Assembly: GCA_039105265.1 (NCBI GenBank)
Contig: JAPFFF010000003.1
Coordinates: 6,634,001-6,698,000, forward strand
Origin: Tritrichomonas musculus
Lineage: Eukaryota > Parabasalia > Tritrichomonadida > Tritrichomonadidae
DNA length: 64,000 bases
Reading direction: 5' to 3'
Positions within the stretch are counted from its first letter, which is position 1; every line of letters starts with the position of its first letter. Shown here piece by piece: positions 7,289-16,400 of the stretch. Made by a program: the position numbers and the translations under genes. Under the pieces are notes generated by a model. That model saw nothing but the letters and a program-made list of their open reading frames with translations, had not been told where the DNA came from and made no database searches.

Positions 7289-9583
7289 TTATTCATTATT
7301 CATTCTTTGATGTAATGGTTTAAGATTAACAGCAAAATTATCATATTTATTTTTGTTCTGCAATTTACTTTCTTTGAGTTGTGCTTTGAATGCTGTGTAT
7401 CCACAATTTGGATATATATCTCTTTCTATTGCTGCAGAGATTCGTTTAATGAAATTATCTTTAACGTTCTTAATATCTTCTGGCGATGCTTCTTTAATTC
7501 CTTCTGCATTTCGTTTCAACCTGTTATATCCTTCTTGCTTACTTACATCAACATTGAAACCAACACCAAAGACAACATAATCAATGTAATGCATTAATTC
7601 AGTAAATTGTTTACCCCAATTACTTGGTTCAGCCTTTAATTCTCCTGATGTGATATCAATAGCTTTATCAATAATCTTCTCAACATATGATTGAACATTC
7701 TTTCCTAATACTGAAACATATTCTTTATTGTTCTGTTGTTTCCAATATGTCCATTGTTCATATGTTAATATCTTTCCATTGAACTTATTGTCTTGAATGA
7801 TTTCTTTGAAAGGAGCATCAAAGAGATAAGCAAATAACATATTTGATACAGCAAGGTAATTGATGAGTTTCTTCAAAGGAGATAATACAAAGAATTGTTC
7901 GTCATTCCAATACACTTTCCAGACTTTAGAAAAGATTGATGACCAATAAGAACTTGGTGTAATACGTTTGCTGACTCTTGCTTTTCCCAGACCCATAGGA
8001 CCGTAATAATTTTCTAGCTCTTGCATTTCTTTTCCCTTTGTTAATTTGTATTGACCAGCATCCCAATCAATTTTCTTGATATCTTTATCAAATAATGATT
8101 GAATCCATTTATTGAACGGCATTTCTTTTCTTTCTTGTTTTGTTTTAATAACAGATTTCCAAACTTTCTTGTAAGGAGAAGCAAATACAAGCTTGTATCC
8201 GTTAATGATTGAAGGATTACCGTTCCTATCAATTAAAACAACATCATCAACTTTATCACCGTTCAAGTCTGTTATTGAGTTTCCTAACGGGTCTTTGGCA
8301 TTTTCTGGTAATAAACGATATCTTGGTTTACCGTCTTTATCAACTGAATTCTTACAGTATTCAATAGCTGTATCACGACAAGCTGCATTCGGAATGTATT
8401 TGATTCTGAAGTTTCCGTTAATAATCATATCAATAAATTTATCTCTGTAATAGGATATATTACCACCAACCCGAGGTATTTCAAGCTTGTCAAATGAATC
8501 CTTTAATGTTGAGTTAACAAGAGGCATATCTTTTTTATCACGACGTCCGCGAGTATTCTTTGAGGGTTGCTTTGCATTTCTTATTAATTCATCAAGTATT
8601 TCATCATCTGCTTTGTTATCTTCTGCATATCCTTTGTATTTCCTTGCAAAAGGTGATTTAATTTCTTGTGCTTCTTCTTCATCATCATCATATTTGTATG
8701 GTTGTTTTGCAGGTGTTCTTGTATATCTGTATGCTTCGGTTGCTGCTTCATCATCATCTTGCCAATCATCTAATTCATCATCATATAATGATTGAAGAGG
8801 TCCGTTATTATTGTTGTTGTCGTCTGCCATTTTATTAGTTGAAAAATTATTTTTATTGTGTTCCTTTGATGGTTCAATAAAAGAATCAGATAAATCATCG
8901 TTTTTCAATATTAATGACTCAGAATCTGATTCGCTTAATGTTATATTAAGTAATGAATCTTCACTGTCTTTAGGCAATTGTATTGTCGAGTCATTTTCAT
9001 CAGAATCACTCGGAGTTATGCGTTTTCTTCTTGGTGTTCTTCGTTTATTAGTATCAAGTGTTGGTTCATGTATGCTTGTTCTCTTTCTTCTTCCTTTGTT
9101 GGTTTGTGGTGTTTGACTCTTTCTCGGTGGTTTGATGGGTGATGAACGAAAACCATCAGAGCTATAATTCAAATCATCGTTGACAACAATATTGAAGTAA
9201 TTGATAATGATATCAAGACTTTTTTTATCTGTTGTGTACTCTTTTAAACTAAGGAATCGATTACCTTTACTTTTAATACCTGCATTGATTTTGTTCATCA
9301 ATGAAACAAATCGACGAAACTTGACTTTCATTTCACGAATCTTTCCCACACTTCTTCCTGTATATTCATTGTTTTGTATCAAATACAACAAATTAATTAA
9401 ATCATTGGGGTGTTCTAGTTTGTATGTACTGAGAAACGTGTTCTTAAAATAATCTATCGGGTCCTCTAGTTCTTCATCATCATCAGGTTTAGATACCTCA
9501 CTATCAAATATAGTTTCATCATCAATATTACTTAAATCTAATTCAAAGCTATCAGATGAATTATTTTTATCTTGTTTTGACAT
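7289..9583 (-). CDS. Large acidic Polinton protein with D-x-N-G-D motif
   Basis: The 764-residue product has two parts. Residues 1 to about 365 are disordered: Asp/Glu/Ser-rich with basic clusters (RRKRTSIHEPTLD, KRRTPRRKRITP) and acid runs (YDDELDDWQDDDEAA). Residues about 380-740 are folded; at about 437-464 stands DLNGDKVDDVVLIDRNGNP followed by an INGYKL strand, a calcium-loop-like repeat that resembles a module I recall in proteins of giant viruses and Polinton-like elements. Later come conserved-looking aromatic stretches (SSYWSSIFSKVWKVYWND). Function unknown; a virion-associated or core protein is plausible from size and context. The acid/basic N-terminal half could bind DNA or histones. 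The start codon faces the fibre-like gene, with 22 bp between them. Confidence 0.65.
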   Translation of the reverse strand: MSKQDKNNSSDSFELDLSNIDDETIFDSEVSKPDDDEELEDPIDYFKNTFLSTYKLEHPNDLINLLYLIQNNEYTGRSVGKIREMKVKFRRFVSLMNKINAGIKSKGNRFLSLKEYTTDKKSLDIIINYFNIVVNDDLNYSSDGFRSSPIKPPRKSQTPQTNKGRRKRTSIHEPTLDTNKRRTPRRKRITPSDSDENDSTIQLPKDSEDSLLNITLSESDSESLILKNDDLSDSFIEPSKEHNKNNFSTNKMADDNNNNNGPLQSLYDDELDDWQDDDEAATEAYRYTRTPAKQPYKYDDDEEEAQEIKSPFARKYKGYAEDNKADDEILDELIRNAKQPSKNTRGRRDKKDMPLVNSTLKDSFDKLEIPRVGGNISYYRDKFIDMIINGNFRIKYIPNAACRDTAIEYCKNSVDKDGKPRYRLLPENAKDPLGNSITDLNGDKVDDVVLIDRNGNPSIINGYKLVFASPYKKVWKSVIKTKQERKEMPFNKWIQSLFDKDIKKIDWDAGQYKLTKGKEMQELENYYGPMGLGKARVSKRITPSSYWSSIFSKVWKVYWNDEQFFVLSPLKKLINYLAVSNMLFAYLFDAPFKEIIQDNKFNGKILTYEQWTYWKQQNNKEYVSVLGKNVQSYVEKIIDKAIDITSGELKAEPSNWGKQFTELMHYIDYVVFGVGFNVDVSKQEGYNRLKRNAEGIKEASPEDIKNVKDNFIKRISAAIERDIYPNCGYTAFKAQLKESKLQNKNKYDNFAVNLKPLHQRMNNE

Positions 9584-9605
9584 TGTTTAGTTTCTAATAA
9601 ATTGA

Positions 9606-12600
9606 ATGTTTACGATTGAGCAGAGCGGACACATAACAAAAACAAATACTATTGACGGATTGATTAACGAATACATTAAAAGATATGTCGATAATTATGT
9701 TATCAAAGGTGATACATCGAACGGAAACGTAGGGATTTCAAACGGAAATGGAATCACTAAGGAACAATTGAATGAAGCTGTTAACGGATTGCGTGATTAT
9801 GTTATCAACAATTATGCTTTATCAACTGATATCCCTGATGACTTGATTAATGAAGAATCATTGACGACAAAAATAAATGAAGCATTAAAAGGATATGCAT
9901 TGAAGACAGATATACCAGAACCAGTTGACTTGACACCGTATTATACTAGTGCACAAGCTGATGAGAAGTTTGTTGATGAGGATGAATTGGCTTATGAATT
10001 AGATAAGTATGTTTTATCAGACGACGTTGAAAATAAATTAGCTGAATTAAAAAATGACCTCGGAAACTGTTTAACGAAAGATAATTTATACAGTGATTCT
10101 AGTAAAATTGATGGATTTAATAACTTGAGATTTGAAACAGGCACTGTCAGTCATAATCTTACAAAAGACTCTGAATTTCTTACTAAAGCTCGTGATTTAG
10201 GCATATATATCTATTTCGAAAAAACGAGTGATTATACTGACGGATATTATGTGTTTTCGCGTGAAACTGATGCTTGTGTTGAATATAAATTATCTGGTAC
10301 TGCAAAAAATGTAAACTACAAAGGAATTTGTATCTATTACGCAACCAGTTCAGACAATTATGATCACTTTATAAGTAATAGCAGTAGCTGGGCACCTCCA
10401 ACTGATATTATAGAGTTTTATATAATGGATAACTCATCAATCCCGACCATAGATTATACAAATAAAAAATATGTCAGCAAAGATGACCTAAGCACTCAAT
10501 TAAATGTATATGCATTGAAGACGGATATACCAGAAGTACTCAAAAATAGTGAGTTGCAATTGAATCCGAATGAAGAACCAACAGAAGAAGTTCAACAGAA
10601 ATTGATGAATGATGATAAACCGCTATCAGCACAAGCATCATATATATTATCATCTATGGCAGTAACTAAAGTAATAGATTTGATTAATATTGATGAATAT
10701 GCAAAGCTTACAAACTTAAGCGAGTATCGTAAAATGAATGATTTAAGTATAACAAAGTTAACTCAACTTGAAATTGATAGAAGTATAGAAGAAAACGGTA
10801 TTTGTCATCATGTTTATGAAAAATGTTTCATCAAATTTAGATATAATGATATTGAATATGATTATGTATTCACAACAGGTAATTTTAGTTCACTAGGATA
10901 TTGGTGTGATAACTTCATTAATGTTGAAGGTACTGAATACAGTTTGTTTTGGAAGTATGATGGTACATTACTATTAGAAAATTCAACAACATATTGTGAA
11001 GGACCGATGGTTTATATTATATCAATTTTGTATGAAGACAGAACAGATGAATTAGCATTGAAGAGTGATATACCAGAACCTGTTGATTTAACAGCGTATT
11101 ATACAAGCGCACAAGCTGATGAGAAGTTTGTTGATGAGGATGAATTGGCTTATGAATTAGATAAGTATGAAACGAAAACAGTCGCTGAAGGTAAATATGC
11201 ATTGAAAAGTGAATGTGATAATAATCTTGGTGAATATCGAAAGAAAAACGATTTGACATATTCTGCAAAATATATTCCATTAACAGTTGAATATAAAGAT
11301 GAAATCATTGATTCTGGTGATATAGAAGCTAAACAAACCGCTCATATTGAATTCTGTGAAGGTAGTAAATTGGTTGGTAAGATGCTTTCACAAGCTAATT
11401 TACCTGAAGTAATTCAAGATATTGATATCATATTCAAAACCGATGAAATCAATAAGAGCATTGATTCCGTTGATCATCCAGGTAATTATAATTGGCACAT
11501 GATGTATCTCAGTAGAGAACCAGATGTCGTGATTGCTTGGGATGATATCAATGGAATTCTTTACGGTGTGCATTCTGGAATTCCTGCTATTGGTTCTGTA
11601 ATCATTGACTCTGCATTTAAAGTTATTCCTGAAGATAAACTATTACTTCATAAAGATTTAAATGAATATATTCTCAAAAATAGTGAGTTGCAATTGAACC
11701 CAAAGGAACAATTACCAGAAGAAGTCATACAGAAAATGATGGATAATGATGATAAACCATTATCAGCTAAAGCATCAATGTGTTTAACTAATATTATGGC
11801 TAATGAAGCTCTTCAGGTATCTTTGGATTCTTGTGATGAACGATGTGTTTTAAAAGAAGGTGATTCAACTATTACAGGTACATTGTCAATATTAAATGCG
11901 AATACTACAGATTCAACATTTACAAATTCATTAATATTTGGTAGAAGTTCAACTGAAAATGAAGCTGCAACATTAAGCTTTTTCGATAATTCAGGAGCTT
12001 TAGGAGTTGTTGGTAATGAAAATCTTATAAACTGGAATACAACAAATACAACTTTTTATAATAATATTGTATTATTTTATAGTAAATTAGAAATAGGAAG
12101 TAAAGAACCTAATGGATTACTTGTTTATCAAGAAAATCCAAATTTATGTGAATCAAATATAGTTATTGGTCTTAATTCAGCAAAATGTGCAAAAATACAA
12201 TATTATAATCAAGGTAATTCAGCTTATTATAGAGTAATATTTGATAATTCAAACATATTTTCTTATGAAGTTTCTACAACAGGAAGAAGTACAATAATTG
12301 GTTCTAATTTACATGTTAATGGTAAAATTACATCAAACGGTTCAAATACAATCACTCATTACTCACCGATTGAATCATCAATGAACTCTGTTAATGATTT
12401 CGTTATAGGTTCTCCAGTGTATATGACAGGTAAGGTTTACAAACATGTTGGTGATGAATGGAAACCATCAACAGCTGATGATACAACTGATTGTATTTGT
12501 AGTGTCAAGACATCAGGAACATGGAAAGAATATGTCGGTATATGTGTCAGAATCGATGACAAAAATAAATGTATCACATTTAGTTCACATGGTGATTATA

Positions 12601-12782
12601 TGGTTCGCGTTAATGATTCATCATGTTATTCAATCGGTGATGAGGTGTTTATCGATAATGAAGACAATAAGCTGAAAGTTCTTTCAGGAGAGACAGCAAT
12701 AACATCAAAAATAAAACGTATGACTGTTGGAATCATTACAAGTATCATTGATGAAAGAACATTAGCTGTATTCAAAGAGTAA
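9606..12782 (+). CDS. Fibre/tail-spike-like repeat protein
   Basis: A 1058-residue protein built like a phage or adenovirus-type fibre. It has short units around YALKTDIPEPVDLTPYY separated by beta-rich insert domains, and a C-terminal globular domain (about 920-1058: FVIGSPVYMTGKVYKHVG, TWKEYVGICVRIDDKNK, SYSIGDEVFI-type strands). Residues about 98-135 are repeated at about 484-521 with near-identical DNA (9897-10010 versus 11055-11168), and a second motif (LKNSELQLNP) recurs at about 312 and 690, so a segment of roughly 1.1 kb was duplicated internally. No signal peptide or membrane segment. The likely role is host attachment at the virion surface; that is inference from architecture. The gene ends 6 bp from the convergent HNH gene. 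Confidence 0.65.
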   Translation: MFTIEQSGHITKTNTIDGLINEYIKRYVDNYVIKGDTSNGNVGISNGNGITKEQLNEAVNGLRDYVINNYALSTDIPDDLINEESLTTKINEALKGYALKTDIPEPVDLTPYYTSAQADEKFVDEDELAYELDKYVLSDDVENKLAELKNDLGNCLTKDNLYSDSSKIDGFNNLRFETGTVSHNLTKDSEFLTKARDLGIYIYFEKTSDYTDGYYVFSRETDACVEYKLSGTAKNVNYKGICIYYATSSDNYDHFISNSSSWAPPTDIIEFYIMDNSSIPTIDYTNKKYVSKDDLSTQLNVYALKTDIPEVLKNSELQLNPNEEPTEEVQQKLMNDDKPLSAQASYILSSMAVTKVIDLINIDEYAKLTNLSEYRKMNDLSITKLTQLEIDRSIEENGICHHVYEKCFIKFRYNDIEYDYVFTTGNFSSLGYWCDNFINVEGTEYSLFWKYDGTLLLENSTTYCEGPMVYIISILYEDRTDELALKSDIPEPVDLTAYYTSAQADEKFVDEDELAYELDKYETKTVAEGKYALKSECDNNLGEYRKKNDLTYSAKYIPLTVEYKDEIIDSGDIEAKQTAHIEFCEGSKLVGKMLSQANLPEVIQDIDIIFKTDEINKSIDSVDHPGNYNWHMMYLSREPDVVIAWDDINGILYGVHSGIPAIGSVIIDSAFKVIPEDKLLLHKDLNEYILKNSELQLNPKEQLPEEVIQKMMDNDDKPLSAKASMCLTNIMANEALQVSLDSCDERCVLKEGDSTITGTLSILNANTTDSTFTNSLIFGRSSTENEAATLSFFDNSGALGVVGNENLINWNTTNTTFYNNIVLFYSKLEIGSKEPNGLLVYQENPNLCESNIVIGLNSAKCAKIQYYNQGNSAYYRVIFDNSNIFSYEVSTTGRSTIIGSNLHVNGKITSNGSNTITHYSPIESSMNSVNDFVIGSPVYMTGKVYKHVGDEWKPSTADDTTDCICSVKTSGTWKEYVGICVRIDDKNKCITFSSHGDYMVRVNDSSCYSIGDEVFIDNEDNKLKVLSGETAITSKIKRMTVGIITSIIDERTLAVFKE

Positions 12783-12788
12783 ATCAAA

Positions 12789-13427
12789 TCAAATCAAATC
12801 ATGTTGATGTTTGAATCTATTAATATATACGCTAACTTTTTGATTATTTATATCGTTCATTGAAATAAATTCATTGCCTGATTTATTTGTATTGATATGA
12901 AGAATTTTATAAATATTATCAGTAATCTTTGCATAAAAAATGTCTTCATTATTAGTATCATCATGGTAATAATAATACGTGTTTTCTTCAAATTCTTTCC
13001 TTTCTGTCTTTGTTTCATAGAAATCAATAACAATTGCATCATCAGGTATGTCATCAATGAATTCATATTGAATACCTTTATAATTTGATTTATTTTTATT
13101 ATTCTCTGAACTTGATACAAATCGTAAATTATCAAGATGATAATCAGTTTTGATTCTATTCTTATGGTCGACTTGTGGTAGATTATTAGGGTTTTCAATA
13201 AATTGCTTTGCTACAAGAATATGTTTATAATATATTTTGTTATTTAGGTTTACACACGGATAAACATTTTGTCTGTATTCACCTTCAGCTATTATTTTTC
13301 CTGTTTTCTTATTCTTGATGTTATAAGGGAAAGTTGTTTGAATTTCATAATCACTTTCAAAACCTTTCAAAGGTTCAAATTCAGCTTCAGCATTTTCAAT
13401 TTGTGTTTGTTCAGTTGGTTGACTCAT
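12789..13427 (-). CDS. HNH endonuclease, NUMOD4-type, free-standing
   Basis: The 212-residue product begins with a disordered stretch and then a NUMOD4-like segment (FEPLKGFESDYEIQTTFP, about residues 17-35). An HNH core follows at about 68-112 (YKHILVAKQFIENPNNLPQV, then DHKNRIKTDYHLDNLRFVS). This is the arrangement of phage-type homing endonucleases, which cut a specific site and spread by repair. A C-terminal extension of about 90 residues is acidic and unrecognised. The gene sits between the fibre-like gene and the polymerase gene on the minus strand. A TTTATTTTTG stretch precedes the start, so it uses the same upstream motif as other genes of the element. It may be selfish cargo or may have an element function such as DNA processing. 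Confidence 0.75.
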   Translation of the reverse strand: MSQPTEQTQIENAEAEFEPLKGFESDYEIQTTFPYNIKNKKTGKIIAEGEYRQNVYPCVNLNNKIYYKHILVAKQFIENPNNLPQVDHKNRIKTDYHLDNLRFVSSSENNKNKSNYKGIQYEFIDDIPDDAIVIDFYETKTERKEFEENTYYYYHDDTNNEDIFYAKITDNIYKILHINTNKSGNEFISMNDINNQKVSVYINRFKHQHDLI

Positions 13428-13482
13428 TTATAACAAAAATAAAAAAATTGATTTTTTAAAATAAAATCATTAAATTAATTGT

Positions 13483-16400
13483 TTAATGATTCTCAATGAA
13501 ATAATCCTTTGCAGTGAAACCATTGACATAAGGACAACAACAATGATTTGATAATACTAACATTTTTGAATGTGCTGCTGTTAAAGCATTTTTGATAACA
13601 GTTATTTTACTCATCAGTTGTGAATTTAATTGAAGGTTTATATTCTTTCCTTTCATTACTGATTGCTTTTCAATGACATTTTTGTAATCACTTGATTTGA
13701 TGTTGTTCTTCTTCAATGAAACACCTTTGAGCTTTAATGAAATTGTTTTGTCATCTGACCAAATCGTATAACACTTGGCACATAAAGCAACTTGATTTGC
13801 TCCAAACTTTTCTACACAGCATCCGAGAATCTTTTTCTCATCATATACATCATTGATTGCAGGGTTTGGCATAAAGCTATAAATGTGTTTGTCATAAAAT
13901 GTTTTGTCTTTGATGACGTAATCAAACAACTGGTCAATCGGTTTATCCATATCACCAGCGATAGACATGTACAGACTATCTGTATCGACCGAGTTGAAAT
14001 GAACCTTATTCATGTCAATGCATTTGTATAGAAAGTCATAAAGGAAAGTCAAATACCAATATTTCGCATTATCCAATGTCCAAAATGATTCCTGAAGACA
14101 TGTATTACATTTGAATGAATGTGGTTGTGATTGTATCAAATAACAATCATTTGACAATTTACATCCATTGCGATAAGTATCGGATGCAATCAATTGAAAG
14201 GCTTTATTTTTATCAACAATTCTGACTTTATTAAAGTTCTCTGAATTCATACCGTCATATCCGTAAGATCCGTTCATGCTAATCTTGTAAAACTTTTCGT
14301 TCCCGTGTGCCTTTCCTGACAATATATCTTGACGCTTCTTCATAAACTCACAAACAAATTGATTGAATCCGTCATGAGCTTCATATAAACTTAAGCTCTT
14401 AATGTCATCAACAATAAGTCCGTGGTCAATTAAAAACCATAAAAGGTAGTTCGAGAACGTCATAAATGTACCGCATGTATCAAGCAACATTGTCAGCTTT
14501 CTTGTTTCTTTATCGGCTGAATTCAGTTTATTGTCTTTCATATATTTGTACATATAGCTTCCAATCGTTTGCTCATCATTCATTATATTGATATTTCTAA
14601 ACACAGGAGGGAAATTAATCAAATCGTTGATTTTATTCTTTGGACATCTCAATTTGACTTCAGCTTTGAATATAAACTCAGGGTTTGCATCAAATCGCTT
14701 CTTTGATTGAATGATATTCATTGCAGAATTAAATACCTTTTCATTCTTGTTTCCGTCTTCATCATAAACATCAAAGCGTTTTATAAATGAACCAGGCATG
14801 AACATGATTCCTCCGTGATAAGGATTGAATGAATGTTTTACTGAACTGAATGATGAAGGATACAATGAATTGAAATCAATACCAGCAACGTGTGAGACTA
14901 TGTTTGAAGTGTCATAGCTAATGATTCTGTCATTGACGGCATCATATTTGAGTTTATTGATTAATGTTTGACCTCTGATGTTCACTCGATGAAGTACATT
15001 CGATAACCCTCCCGTTATATTCTCTCTCAAGTTGTAGTATTCTTTTTCATCAGTTATGAGTGTGGGAAGGTGATGGAGCTTACAGAATTTCTTCAATTGT
15101 ATTTTGGTTCTTGTTATCTTGTCATCATCTCTTTGTCTTAAACGATTACATTCAGCGCAAGCCAACAAACAGTTATCAATCTGATGTCCTTTGTTGTTAT
15201 CTATTCGGTCAAGAGTTGGTTTGTTTTCATATGTGAAGTGTTCACCACATAAATGACATTTACCTGTTTCATTTGATTCATACAATTTCATGAATGCATC
15301 AAAATCTTTTTCACTAACACATTTTGATATATCACGTTGATTTTGATTTGATTGAAGCGATGAATCGCCTTTTTGCGAGCAAAAATTATGTTTCATGTCT
15401 TGCTTTCGATAGTTATCACATTTATTTAACCACCATTTCATTGATGGTTTGAATGTATTCATCTTGTTTATGGTTTCATAGTCATTCTTCGGGTTGAAAT
15501 CTTTGTAAGCAAGAGCATATTTGATACATGATGCGTTCTTTGACAATGAAAGATTGCTAATCAAATCAACTTTATATTCAGCATTCATTTGAATAAGGTT
15601 GTCAATAGGATTAATCATCATTTCAACATCATTGTCATTGTATGATAACAAGTAATCCCAACGTGTTGCAAACCTCTTTGAATCAATCAAATACTCTTCA
15701 TAATCAGCTTTTGTTAATGGATTCTTTTGATTGAGATAACTGTAGAAGTCTTCATATTTGAATGGTTCATTCTTTGATAACACTTCATTATAATTCTCGC
15801 TGTTGATTGCTTCATAAGGAAATACACCTTTCGAACTGTTAGATATACCGCCAAAATCGATTCCAAACTGTTTGAGTGTTCCTCCAGCAACAAATGCTTG
15901 TGCGTCAATGAATCGTAATCGAATAGGATACTTTGATGATTTCAATATAAATTGTTTCAATGATGTAGCTGTTCCAATCATTCCGCTATCGATAGACCAA
16001 TGATTTTTAATCAATTGCTCTTTGAATAAGTTTGAATCAAATCGTGATGAATTAAAACCGAATACTGTTATTGTTTTCAATGATGTATCTATTTTATTGA
16101 GTTCTTCTTCCGATTTATCTTTAATGAATGATTTTAAATGATTCAATTTATCAACATACACATCACAGCCAACAACAAATAACCAGTCAATCCATTTGGC
16201 AATGAATTCATTTGTTCGTATATCAAAGTTCTTTGTTATCAAACCTTTATCAAGCTTCACACATGATGAAACACTCAAAGGAATCAATCGAGAATTGATA
16301 ACAGATTTATCACTGACTTTCTTTTCAATCTTTTGTTCCATTGTTTCAAAATCATAAGTGATATAATGCTTTGTTGGCTTCCATTCAAGCTCATATGAAA

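Noticed and set aside
8487-8795. Plus-strand Ser-rich ORFs opposite the 764-residue gene (also 8811-9116 and others)
   Set aside because: They are complements of Asp/Glu/Ser-rich coding sequence and disappear outside it.
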